DNA from: Streptomyces zagrosensis
Lineage (GTDB): Bacteria; Actinomycetota; Actinomycetes; Streptomycetales; Streptomycetaceae
Direction of reading: 5' to 3'
DNA length: 64,000 nt
NCBI RefSeq assembly: GCF_014203645.1
Contig: NZ_JACHJL010000018.1
Span: 62,001-126,000, forward strand
Part shown: positions 33,388 through 43,700 of the stretch, one piece after another
How the letters are laid out: each line of letters starts with the position of its first letter
Numbering within the stretch: position 1 is the first letter of the stretch
Translations under genes and position numbers: made by a program
Notes under the pieces: generated by a model
What the model saw: the letters and a program-made list of their open reading frames with translations, nothing else
Databases searched by the model: none
What the model was told of the DNA's origin: nothing

Positions 33388-36300
33388 TCAGCACAGGCCG
33401 CCGAGGTGCTCGCGGACGGCCCGCAGGGTGGCCTCGCCGTGGTCGTTGGTCATGGAGAAGTGGTCGCCCGGTACCTCGATCTCGGTGTGCGACGCCTGCC
33501 ACGTCGCTTGCCAGCCCGCGTTGGGGAAACCGGCCAGCGGCTCGCTGGCCCGGGCCTGGAGGACGGGGGTGGCCAGTTGCTGCGGCTGCCAGCCCGCGAA
33601 CAGACCGCCATAGCCGCCCATCGCCGTGAGGCAAACGTCATCGAGCGCCGCACCGGCCGCGGCAAGCGCCCCTTGGCCGGCCGCCAGGCCCTGGCCTAGC
33701 ACCGCTTGAACATGAGGAAGCATCGGGCTGTTGGGGAGATAGCTGTCCAACAGCACCAGGCAGACCGGCGGGACACCGAGCTTTTCCAGCCGTTCCGTCA
33801 CGGCGTGCGCGATCCAGCCGCCCGCGGAGTGCCCGGCGATGGCGAACGGGGCTCCGGCGGCGATCTCCTCGACGTCCGCGGCGTGCAGACCCACCAGCGC
33901 ATCGAGGTCGGCGGGCAGCGCCTCGTCCGCCACGAACCCGGGCGCGGGCACCGCCCACACATCCTGTACGCCGCGGGCGGCCGAGGCCAACCGGGCGTAC
34001 TGGTGCGCACCCGACTTCCCGGCGAAGGACGGGAAGCAGATCAGCCGGGGCAACCCCGGGCCTTGGGCGAGCCGGACCGGAGCCGCGCGCCGGGTCAGCT
34101 CGGACGGCGTGCCGAAGGTCTCCCGAAAGTGGGCCGCATCCCGCAAGAACGCGCTGAACTCCGCGAAGCGCCCCGACTGCCCGGCCCGTACGGCAAGCCC
34201 CCACAGCAGCCCCTGCGGCATCGGCCGGGCGGCGGGCGCGCCACTCACGGCACGCGTCGGCCTGGTGTCCGGCAGCGCCTGAGCCGACGACTCGCCGGGG
34301 TCCGCGGTAGCGGGCGCCGACCACGCATCGGGCCCTAGGGCGTCCCACTCGGCCCGCAGATGCTCGGTCAGACCCTCCAGCGTGGGGTGCTCGAAGACCG
34401 CAGTGCTCGACAGTGGCACCCCGGTCGCCCGTTGGAGCTGGTCCCGCAACTCGGTGGCGGCGAGCGAGTCGATGCCCAACTCCGGTAGACCAAGGGCCGC
34501 CTCCACCTCCGCAGTGGAGTCGTGGCCGAGGACCGACGCCACCTGAGCGGCCACCAACGACCGCAGTGCGGCGTCGCGTTCAGCACTGTCAAGACCGGCC
34601 AGCCGCGCACGCAGTGCGGCCGATCCGTCGTGAGCCGACTGCCCGCCCTGCCCGGCACCAAGGGCATCCGCAGCCGCGGTCGGCAGCGGGTCGGTCGGCC
34701 AGAACCGTTGCCGTTGGAAGGCGTAGGTCGGCAACTCGACGTGCGGGCCGCCCGCGTCGCCGAACACCGCGTCCCATGACACCGGCACACCGTGCACGTA
34801 CGCGTGGGACAGCGCCGCCATGGCGCTCTCGGGCTCCGGCCTGTTGCTTCGCAGCAGCGGAACCGCCGTCAGGCCCGCGCCCCGCTCCACCGGCACGTTC
34901 CTGATGAGCGCCGAGAGCACGCCGCGCGGCCCGAGTTCAAGAACGGTGGTGATTCCATCGGCGGCCAGCTGAAGCGCACCGTCGTGGAAGCGCACCGCCT
35001 CCCGCACGTGCCGCACCCAGTAGTCGGGCGAGGAAAGTTGCTCGGCGGTGGCCATCGCGCCCGTCACATTGGACAGCACCGCGATGCGCGGTGACCGGTA
35101 CGTCAAGGACGCCGCGACCTCGCCGAACTCCGTGAGCACCCCATCCGTCAGCGGCGAATGGAACGCCCGGGAGACCCGCAACTCCTTGGTCTTGCGCCCC
35201 AGAGCCGCGAACACGGCCGCAACGTGTGCCACGGCGTCAGCCGCCCCGGAGATCACGGTGCTCCGCGGCCCGTTGACGGCCGCGACGGACACCGAATCCT
35301 CGCGCCCGGCCAGGTGCGGCAGCACCTCGTCCTCGGTGGCCTCAAGGGCCGTCATCACGCCGCCATCCGGCGTCGCCTGGAGCAGCCGGGCACGGGCCGC
35401 CACCAGGCGGCAGGCGTCCTGCGTTGACCAGACGCCGGCCACACAGGCGGCGGTCAGCTCGCCGATGGAGTGGCCACCGACACAGTCCGGCGCCACACCG
35501 AAGGACTCAAGCAGCCGGAACAACGCGAAGCCCACCGCGAACAGACCGGGCTGGGTGTACACCGTTTCGTCCAACAGGCCGGCCTCCGCCGTGCCTTCGG
35601 CCGCGAACAGCACCGTCAGCAACCCCGGCCGGCCTTCAGCGGCGAGCTCTTCGTCCAGGAGGCCACACACCTCGTCCAGCGCCCGCGCGAAGACCGGGTA
35701 AGCCTCGTACAGGCCGCGCCCCATCTCCGGCCGCTGACTGCCCTGACCGGGGAAGAGGAACCCGGTCCGGCCGCCGGTGACCACACCGCGCACCACACCC
35801 GGCGCGGTTTCCCCCGCCGCCAGTGCCGCCAGCCCGGCCAGCAGGTCGCCCTGCGCGCCGCCGTCGGCTGACGCACGGCCGACAACCACCGCGCGATGGG
35901 ACAGCGTGGCCCGGGACGTCGCCAGCGCGCGACCGACGTCCACCGGCTGGGGGCCTGGCCGGCCGGTCAGCTGATCGTGCAGCCGCCCGGCCTGTGCACG
36001 CAGGGCCCGCTCGCTCCGTGCGGACAGCGGCCACAGCAGTACGGGAGGCGCCGACGCGGCCCGCACCGGCGCTGCCTTGGCACCGGAATCGGCAGCCTCG
36101 TCGGCCGTCGTCGATCCCACTGCCTCGGCCGCTGCCGACTCCACCGGCTCGGCCACCATCGCCCGCTCGGCTGGCGCCTGCTCCAGCACCACATGCGCGT
36201 TGGTGCCGCTGATGCCGAAGGCGGACACACCGGCCCGACGCGGACGGCCGGTATGCGGCCACGCCACGGAATCGGCGAGTAGCGAGATCTGGCCCGTATC

Positions 36301-39300
36301 CCACTCCACATGAGGCGTGGGCTCGTCCAGATGCAGCGTCGGCGGCAGCACCCCGTGCTCCATCGCCTTGACCGTCTTGATCACCCCGGCCACCCCGGCC
36401 GCGGCGGCCGTGTGGCCGATGTTGGACTTCACCGAACCCAACCACAGCGGCCGGTCGGCCGGCCGATCCTGACCGTACGTGGCGAGCAGGGCATGCGCCT
36501 CGATCGGGTCCCCCAGCGGGGTTCCCGTACCGTGCGCCTCCACGGCGTCAACCTCGTTCGGGGCCAGTTGGGCGTTGGCGAGCGCCTGCCGGATGACCCG
36601 CTGCTGGGAGGGGCCGTTCGGGGCCGAAAGACCATTGCTCGCGCCGTCCTGGTTGGTGGCGCTACCGCGCACCATGGCCAGCACCGGATGACCGTTGCGC
36701 CGCGCGTCAGAAAGCCGCTCAAGGAGCAGCAGCCCCACCCCTTCGCCCCAGGCCGTGCCATCGGCGGCCGAGGCGAACGGCTTGCAACGGCCGTCCGGGG
36801 CAAGGCCGCGCTGCCTGCTGAAGCTGACGAACGCCTGCGGCGTGGTCAGCACCGTAACGCCACCCGCCAGCGCAAGCTCGCTCTCGCCCGAGCGCAGCGA
36901 CTGGCACGCCAGGTGCAGCGCGACCAGCGACGACGAGCAGGCGGTGTCCACGGTGACGGCCGGACCCTCAAGCCCGAACGTATAGGAAAGCCGGCCGGAC
37001 AACACACTGGCGGCGTTGCCGGTCATCAGGTAGCCCTCAATATCCGCTGCGGCACTCAACACCAACTGCGGGTAGTCCTGCCCGCTGGAGCCCGCAAAAA
37101 CGCCTGTTCGCGTGCCGCGCATCGCGGTCGGATCGATGCCCGCACGCTCGAACGTCTCCCATGCGGTCTCCAAAAGCACTCGCTGCTGGGGGTCCATGGC
37201 CAGCGCCTCACGCGGGCTGATCCCGAAGAACGCGGCGTCGAACCGATCTGCGTCGGCAAGGAACCCGCCTTCCCGGGTATACGTGCGCCCGATACGACCC
37301 GGCTCGGGATCGTACAACCCTTCCACATCCCAGCCCCGATCCGCCGGGAAATCCGAGATGGCATCCGTGCCCTCCACGACCAGCCGCCACAAATCCTCCG
37401 GGCTCTCCACGCCGCCCGGAAAGCGGCAGGCCATCGAGACGATCACGATCGGATCATCATCGGTCGCGGAAACCGTCCGCGCCACCGGCGCCCTATCGCT
37501 GGACTCGCTGCCTGCGCCCATAAGTTCGGCAAGCAGATGCCGGCTCAACGCCTCGGGCGTCGGGTGGTCGAAGACCACGGCCGCCGGCAGCCGGACACCG
37601 ATCGCGGAGATCAGCCGATTGCGCAACTCCACGGCGGTCAGTGAGACGAAGCCCAACTCATTGAACGAACGCGCGGCGTCGATCGGGTCATCCAGACCAA
37701 GTACCGCGGCGGCATGCGTCTGGACCAGCCCCAGCAGCAGCCGCTCCTGGCTAGCCTCGGACAACTCGGCCAACTGCTGCCGCAACTCCGACACGGCGGG
37801 ATCGCCTGCCGCCTCATCCACGGGCGCGGCCAGCGGCGGCACGCCCACCGCCACGGTGTCCACCCAGTAGCGCCGTCGTTGGAAGGGGTAGGTGGGGAGG
37901 TCTAGTTGGCGTCGTGGTCCGTTGCCATGGAGGGTGGTCCAGTTGACGGGGGTGCCGTGGACGGCGATTTGGGCGGCGTTGGTGAGGAGTTGGGTCCAGT
38001 TGCCTTGGTCGCGGCGGAGGGTGCCGGTGATGGTGGCGGTGGGGGTGGTGTTGTTCGTCGTGCCGGTGCCGGTGCCGGTGCCGGTGTTGGTGGGGTCGAT
38101 GGTGTTGGTGTGGTTGTCGAGGGTGTCTTCGATGCTGGGGGTGAGGATGGGGTGGGGGCTGATTTCGATGTAGGTGGTGTGGTGGTTGTTGAGTGCGGTG
38201 GTGGTGGCGTTGGTGAGGAGGACGGGTTGGCGGAGGTTGGTGTACCAGTAGTGGGCGGTGAGTTGTGTGGTGTCGAGTTGGGTGCCGGTGACGGTGGAGT
38301 AGAAGGGGATGTCACTGGCGGTGGGTGCGATATCGGCTAGATCCAAAGCGAGTTGTTGTTGGATGGCTTCGACGTAGGGAGTGTGTGATGCGTAGTTGAC
38401 GTTGATGCGTCGTGCGCGGATGTTGTTGTGTTCGCAGTGGGTGAGGAGTTCTTGGATTGCGGTGGTTTCGCCGGCGATGACGGTGGTGTGGGGTCCGTTG
38501 TGGGCGGCGATGTGGAGTTGGTTGTGCCACTGCGCTAGGAGTTGGGTGGTTTGTTGTGTGGTTTGTGCGAGTGAGGCCATGGTGCCGTGGCCGGTGAGGG
38601 TGGTGTGGATGGCTTGGCTGCGGAGTGCGGTGATGCGGGCGCCGTCGTGGAGGGTGAGGGCTCCGGCGGTGACGGCTGCGGCGACTTCGCCCTGTGAGTG
38701 GCCGATGACGGCGGTGGGGTGGACGCCTAGGGAGCGCCATAGTCGTGCGAGGGAGACCATGACGGCGAAGAGGGCGGGTTGGACGATGTCTACGCGTTCT
38801 AGTGGTTGCTCACTACGGAGGACCTCGGTTAGTGACCAGTCCACGTACGGCGCGAGGGCGCTCTCACACTCGGCTATGGATTCACGAAATACGGCGGAGG
38901 TGTCGAGGAGCCCGGTGGCCATGCCGGTCCATTGGGAGCCCTGGCCGGGAAAGACGAACACGGGTTTGGTGTGGTTAGCGTGGCCCGTGACGGTGTGGGA
39001 GGTGTCGTGTCCGTTGGCTAGCGCGTGCAGTTCGGTGATCAGATGCGCGCGGTTTTCGGCGAGGATGATGGCGCGGTGTTCGAACGTGGCCCTGGCCGTC
39101 AGCAGCGTGTCAGCGACGTCGTAGAGGTCTGCTTCTGGGTGGTCTTCCACGTACGTGGCCAGTTGTTGCGCCTGGGCTTGGAGCGCGTGCCGGTCCCGCG
39201 CGGAAATCACCACGGGAATAACCGAAGCTCCGGATTCGACGGCTGTGTCGCTCCCCACGCCTTCCGTTCCCTGGATGACCTCCGGTTCCGGTGCGGGTGC

Positions 39301-40695
39301 CGGTTGTGGGGCTTCTTCGAGGATGACGTGGGCGTTGGTGCCGCTGACGCCGAAGGAGGAGACGGCGGCTCGGCGCGGGCGTCCCGTATCGGGCCAGTCC
39401 TGTTGCTCGGTGAGGAGGCGAACGGTGCCGGCGTCCCAGTCAACGTGGGGGGTGGGCTGGTCGATGTGCAGGGTCTTGGGCAGGGTGCGGTGTTGGAGGG
39501 CGAGGGCCATTTTGATGATGCCGCCGACACCTGCCGCGGCCTGTGTGTGGCCGATGTTCGACTTCAGCGAACCCAGCCACAGGGGCTGGCCCGCGGGGCG
39601 GTCTTGGCCGTAGGTGGCGAACAGGGCTTGCGCCTCGATGGGGTCGCCGAGCGTGGTGCCCGTACCGTGCGCCTCCACCGCGTCGATGTCGTCGGTGGTG
39701 AGCTGGGCGTTGCTCAGGGCCTGCCAGATGACGCGTTGTTGTGCGGGGCCGTTGGGTGCGGTGAGTCCGTTGGATGCGCCGTCTTGGTTGACGGCGGAGC
39801 CGCGTACGAGGGCGAGTATGTGGTGGCCGTTGCGTTGGGCGTCGGAGAGTCGTTCGAGGAGGAGTACGCCGATGCCTTCGCCCCAGCCGGTGCCGTCTGC
39901 TGAGGCGGCGAAGGCTTTGCAGCGGCCGTCTGGGGCGAGGCCGCGTTGGCGGCTGAATTCGACGAACATGCCGGGGGCGGCCATGATGGCGGCGCCTCCG
40001 GCTAGGGCCATGGTGGATTCACCGCGGCGTAGGGATTGCACGGCCAGGTGCAGAGCGACCAGCGACGAGGAGCACGCCGTGTCGATGGTGATCGCGGGGC
40101 CCTCTAGCCCGAACACGTACGACAGGCGCCCGGAGATGACACTGGCTGCGCCACCCGACAACAGGTAGCCCTCAAGGTTTTCGGTCGCTCGTTGCACGAG
40201 CGAGGCGTAGTCCTGCTGCCCAGTGCCCATGAAGACGCCGGTGCGGCTGCCGCGCAGGGCAGTCGGGTCAAGGCCGGCGCGTTCGAATGTCTCCCAGGTG
40301 GTCTCCAGGAGCAGCCGTTGCTGCGGGTCCATCGCCAGTGCTTCCCGCGGGCCAATGCCGAAGAAGCCCGCGTCGAACAGAGCGGCGTCATCGATGAAGC
40401 AGCCTTCGCGCCCGTATGTCGTGCCGGGGTGGTCCGGGTCGGGATCGTACAGCCCCTCTACGTCCCAGCCCCGATCTGTCGGGAACGGCGACGCGGTGTC
40501 CCGCCCCTCCGTGAGGAGCTGCCATAGATCTTCCGCCGAGTTGGCACCGCCGGGATAGCGGCAGGCCGCGCTCACGATGGCGATCGGCTCACCCTCGACG
40601 GACTCCAACTCCTGGAGACGGCGGCGCGTCTCCTGGAGATCGGTCGTCACCCGCTTGAGGAAGTAACGGAGCTTTTCCTCGGTCTCGCTCGCCAC
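33388..40695 (-). CDS. pieA6: PieA6: type I PKS, modules 7 and 8 plus thioesterase
   Basis: 2435 residues: docking coil (1-33), KS7 (35-460; Cys208, His343, His383), AT7 (578-885; GHSQG with Ser667, YASH 768-771, methylmalonyl type), ACP7 (970-1055, Ser1019 region), KS8 (1082-1505; Cys1253), AT8 (1645-1955; GHSIG with Ser1743, RAFHS, malonyl type), ACP8 (2030-2115; GIDSL), TE (2210-2435; Ser2290 in GHSAGG, Asp2317, His2412). Neither module has KR, DH or ER, so the last two beta-keto groups stay unreduced, giving the beta,delta-diketo acid that the TE releases for PieD. ACP7 reads LGFVSLTAVEL: the Asp before the phosphopantetheine Ser is Val. GTG start. Confidence 0.95.
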   Translation of the reverse strand: MASETEEKLRYFLKRVTTDLQETRRRLQELESVEGEPIAIVSAACRYPGGANSAEDLWQLLTEGRDTASPFPTDRGWDVEGLYDPDPDHPGTTYGREGCFIDDAALFDAGFFGIGPREALAMDPQQRLLLETTWETFERAGLDPTALRGSRTGVFMGTGQQDYASLVQRATENLEGYLLSGGAASVISGRLSYVFGLEGPAITIDTACSSSLVALHLAVQSLRRGESTMALAGGAAIMAAPGMFVEFSRQRGLAPDGRCKAFAASADGTGWGEGIGVLLLERLSDAQRNGHHILALVRGSAVNQDGASNGLTAPNGPAQQRVIWQALSNAQLTTDDIDAVEAHGTGTTLGDPIEAQALFATYGQDRPAGQPLWLGSLKSNIGHTQAAAGVGGIIKMALALQHRTLPKTLHIDQPTPHVDWDAGTVRLLTEQQDWPDTGRPRRAAVSSFGVSGTNAHVILEEAPQPAPAPEPEVIQGTEGVGSDTAVESGASVIPVVISARDRHALQAQAQQLATYVEDHPEADLYDVADTLLTARATFEHRAIILAENRAHLITELHALANGHDTSHTVTGHANHTKPVFVFPGQGSQWTGMATGLLDTSAVFRESIAECESALAPYVDWSLTEVLRSEQPLERVDIVQPALFAVMVSLARLWRSLGVHPTAVIGHSQGEVAAAVTAGALTLHDGARITALRSQAIHTTLTGHGTMASLAQTTQQTTQLLAQWHNQLHIAAHNGPHTTVIAGETTAIQELLTHCEHNNIRARRINVNYASHTPYVEAIQQQLALDLADIAPTASDIPFYSTVTGTQLDTTQLTAHYWYTNLRQPVLLTNATTTALNNHHTTYIEISPHPILTPSIEDTLDNHTNTIDPTNTGTGTGTGTTNNTTPTATITGTLRRDQGNWTQLLTNAAQIAVHGTPVNWTTLHGNGPRRQLDLPTYPFQRRRYWVDTVAVGVPPLAAPVDEAAGDPAVSELRQQLAELSEASQERLLLGLVQTHAAAVLGLDDPIDAARSFNELGFVSLTAVELRNRLISAIGVRLPAAVVFDHPTPEALSRHLLAELMGAGSESSDRAPVARTVSATDDDPIVIVSMACRFPGGVESPEDLWRLVVEGTDAISDFPADRGWDVEGLYDPEPGRIGRTYTREGGFLADADRFDAAFFGISPREALAMDPQQRVLLETAWETFERAGIDPTAMRGTRTGVFAGSSGQDYPQLVLSAAADIEGYLMTGNAASVLSGRLSYTFGLEGPAVTVDTACSSSLVALHLACQSLRSGESELALAGGVTVLTTPQAFVSFSRQRGLAPDGRCKPFASAADGTAWGEGVGLLLLERLSDARRNGHPVLAMVRGSATNQDGASNGLSAPNGPSQQRVIRQALANAQLAPNEVDAVEAHGTGTPLGDPIEAHALLATYGQDRPADRPLWLGSVKSNIGHTAAAAGVAGVIKTVKAMEHGVLPPTLHLDEPTPHVEWDTGQISLLADSVAWPHTGRPRRAGVSAFGISGTNAHVVLEQAPAERAMVAEPVESAAAEAVGSTTADEAADSGAKAAPVRAASAPPVLLWPLSARSERALRAQAGRLHDQLTGRPGPQPVDVGRALATSRATLSHRAVVVGRASADGGAQGDLLAGLAALAAGETAPGVVRGVVTGGRTGFLFPGQGSQRPEMGRGLYEAYPVFARALDEVCGLLDEELAAEGRPGLLTVLFAAEGTAEAGLLDETVYTQPGLFAVGFALFRLLESFGVAPDCVGGHSIGELTAACVAGVWSTQDACRLVAARARLLQATPDGGVMTALEATEDEVLPHLAGREDSVSVAAVNGPRSTVISGAADAVAHVAAVFAALGRKTKELRVSRAFHSPLTDGVLTEFGEVAASLTYRSPRIAVLSNVTGAMATAEQLSSPDYWVRHVREAVRFHDGALQLAADGITTVLELGPRGVLSALIRNVPVERGAGLTAVPLLRSNRPEPESAMAALSHAYVHGVPVSWDAVFGDAGGPHVELPTYAFQRQRFWPTDPLPTAAADALGAGQGGQSAHDGSAALRARLAGLDSAERDAALRSLVAAQVASVLGHDSTAEVEAALGLPELGIDSLAATELRDQLQRATGVPLSSTAVFEHPTLEGLTEHLRAEWDALGPDAWSAPATADPGESSAQALPDTRPTRAVSGAPAARPMPQGLLWGLAVRAGQSGRFAEFSAFLRDAAHFRETFGTPSELTRRAAPVRLAQGPGLPRLICFPSFAGKSGAHQYARLASAARGVQDVWAVPAPGFVADEALPADLDALVGLHAADVEEIAAGAPFAIAGHSAGGWIAHAVTERLEKLGVPPVCLVLLDSYLPNSPMLPHVQAVLGQGLAAGQGALAAAGAALDDVCLTAMGGYGGLFAGWQPQQLATPVLQARASEPLAGFPNAGWQATWQASHTEIEVPGDHFSMTNDHGEATLRAVREHLGGLC
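37861..38964 (-). repeat. AT repeat, copy 1 (pieA6 module 7)
   Basis: DNA for the methylmalonyl AT, nearly identical to 50436-51461 and 61666-62685. The coding strand is unusually rich in A and C (the + strand is G/T-rich), giving a protein rich in Thr, His and Asn. Identity to copy 3 continues upstream through the KS-AT linker to about 39210; copy 2 diverges there. Confidence 0.85.
38061..38084. repeat. Hexanucleotide repeat (TGCCGG)4 inside pieA6
   Basis: Four exact TGCCGG units encode alternating Gly-Thr in the post-AT linker of module 7. The other two AT copies lack this insertion, so it arose after the segments were duplicated; it is in frame. Confidence 0.8.
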
Positions 40696-40765
40696 GGTGG
40701 TGCCACCCCTTCGGAAGAACCTGACAGGACAAAAGGACAGTGCGGAACGCCGGTTCCGCGCGGGG

Positions 40766-43700
40766 TCAGGAGATCCCGAGTTCGTTGGTGATGAAGTCGA
40801 AGACTTCGTCGTCTGCCGCGTCGCTGCTCAACTCGCCACCGTTGTCCTGTGCGTCGGCGGTCGTTGACCGGTCGCTCCAGCGCGCGATGACGGCGCGGAG
40901 CCGGGTGCTGATCCGCGGGTGGTCTGGGTGGTCGGGGGAGACGTTGGCCAGGAGGGCTTCGAGCCGGTCTAGTTCGGCCAGTACCGGCTCGGCGTCGGGG
41001 GCGCCGTCTCGGGGGAGTGCGCCGTCGAGGTAGTGGGCCAGGGATCGGGATGTCGGGTGGTCGAAGACCAGCGTTGCCGATAGCCGCAGGCCGGACGTAC
41101 GGGCCAGCCGATTGCGTAGTTCGACGGCGGTCAGGGAGTCGAAGCCGAGATCGTTGAACGCGCGTTCCTCGGCGATCGCCGATGGGTCCGAGTGCCCGAG
41201 CACGGTGGCCACTGCGCCGCGTACCAGGTCGAGCAGGACGCGTTCGCGCTCCTCGTCGGCCAATCCGGTGAGCCGCTGGCGTAGTTCTGCTGCGGCCGGT
41301 GCCTCCTCGCCCCTGGCGTCGGTAGCCGCCGGGCCGCCGACCAGGGCGTGTAGCAGCGGCGGTGCGTCGGCCGCCGAGCCGCGCAGCGCGGCCAGGTTCA
41401 GCCGGACCGGCAGCAGCGTTCGATCGTCTCCGGCCAGAGCGGTATCGAAGAGGGCCAGGCCGTCGCGGGGCGTCAACGGCAGAACGCCGGAGCGTCGCAT
41501 GCGGAGCTGGGCGGCCTCATCCAGCGCGCCCGCCATGCCCTCGCTGTGTTCCCACAGTCCCCAGGCTAGGGAGAGGCCCGGCAGGCCGTGGGCGGCCCGG
41601 TGGTGGGCGAGCGCGTCGAGGAAGGAGTTCGCGGCGGTGTAGTTCGCCTGCCCGGCGCCGCCGAGGGTTGCCGTTGCCGAGGAGAACAGGACGAAGGCGC
41701 CGACAGCCATGTCTTGGGTGAGCTCATGCAGGTGCCAGGCCGCGTCAGCCTTCGGCCCGAGTACGGCGTCGGCGCGTTCCGCGGTGAGTGCGCCGAGCGC
41801 GCCATCGTCCACCACTCCCGCGGTGTGGATGACGGCGGTCAGCGGATGCCCCGCGGGGATGCCGGACAGCGCATCCGCCAGGGCCTGCCGGTCCGACACA
41901 TCACAGGCCAGCGCGGTGACCTGCGCTCCGAGTGCGGCGAGTTCGGCGGTTAGCTGCTCTGCCCCGGGTGCCTGCGGGCCACGGCGGCTGAGCAGCAACA
42001 GACGCCGCACGCCGTGTTCGGTGACCAGATGCCGGGCGATGAGGGAGCCGAGCGCGCCGGTGCCACCGGTGATGAGGACCGTGCCCCCCAGGTCCCCCAG
42101 AGGCTGCGCCTCGGTGGCCGGGGCCCCCGCGGTGGGCCGGGCCCGTACCAGCCGGGGTGCCAGCAGGCCGCCGGGCCGTGCGGCGAGCTGCGGTTCCTTG
42201 GAGTCGGCGGCCTGGCGTAGCGCGGACAGGGTGTCGGCGCCCGCACCGAGGTCAAGGAGTACGAAGCGCTCCGGGTGTTCCGCCTGGGCCGCCCGGCCCA
42301 GGCCCCACAGCGGCGCCTGGGCGAGGTTCGGCACGTCCTCTTCCCGTGCGGTGGCTACCGCGTCGTGGGTCAGCACGACCAGCCGGGAGGCGGCGAACCG
42401 CTGGTCATCGGCCCAGGCCGCCAGCGCGGATCGGGTCCACTCCAGCGCTTCGCGCGTCGCCGCGGGGCCGGTGGCCCCCGTGGCGGCGTGCGGGCTGGTC
42501 AGGAAGACGGTGCTGGGGACGGGCCTGCCGCCGGCCACCGCCGCAGCGAGAGCGGTGAGGTCTGGGTAGAGGGCAAGGGCGGCGCCGGTGTGGTCGGGTG
42601 CGGAACCCGCCAGCGGATCGTGCGGCCCAACGAGCGCCCAATCGCCGTCGCCATCGGCGCTGCCGCGCCCGGCCTCGGTCCACTCGACGCGGAACAACGC
42701 GTCGCCGGCCGGTGCCCGCGACGCGGCCCGTAGCTGCGCCACCGAGACCGGGCGGGCCCGCAACGACTCCACCGAGGCGACGGGCGCGCCGAACTCGTCG
42801 CTCACCAGCAGCGACATGGCGTCCTGGCCGGCCGGGCGCAGGCGTACGCGCAGCACGGCGGCGCCGGTACGCAGCAGCCGTACACCGCTCCAGGCGAAGG
42901 GCAGCAGCACCTGGTCTCCGGTGTTGCCGACCAGGCCCGCGTGCAGCGCGGCGTCGAGCAGGGCGGGGTGCACGCCGTAGCGGGCGGCCTGCGCCCGGTC
43001 GGGCTCGGGCAGCACCACCTCGCCGTAGATGTCGTCGCCCGCGTGCCACACGGCCCGCAGGCCCCGGAAGGACGGCCCGTAGGTGAAGCCGTCCAGGGCC
43101 ACCGTTTGGTAGAAGTCGTCGATGCTGACCGGGACGGCACCCGCAGGCGGCCACACGCCGCCCAGTTCCGGGGCAGACTGCGAAGCTCCATCCGGGGCGC
43201 CCAGGTGCGCCTCGCCGGCCAGGAGGCCGCTGGCGTGCCGCGTCCAGGGTTGGGCGTCGTCGCCGTCCGGTCGGGAGTACACGCCGATCGGCCGACGCCC
43301 GTCGTCGCCGGCGGCCCCCACGCTGAGCTGGATGCGGACCGCGTTGTCTCCCGTCAGGATCAGCGGGCTCTCCTGGTCGAGCTCATCGACCGTGGCGCAG
43401 TTCGTCAACCGGCCCGCGTGCAGGGCTAGTTCGAGGTAGGCGGTGCCGGGTACGACCACGGAGTCCAGGACGACGTGGTCGGCGAGCCAGGGGTGCGAGC
43501 GGGCCGACAGCTTGCCGGTCAGCAGGAGACCGCCACCGTCGGCCGGGGCGAGTGCGGCGCCCAGCAGCGGATGCCCGGCCGTGTCCAGGCCCAGATCGGC
43601 GGGCTCCGTGGCGGCGTCCTGCGGAGTCAGCCAGTAGCGCTCGCCCTGGAAGGGGTAGGTGGGCAGGTGCACCCGCATGGCCTGGCCCAGTTCGCCGGTC

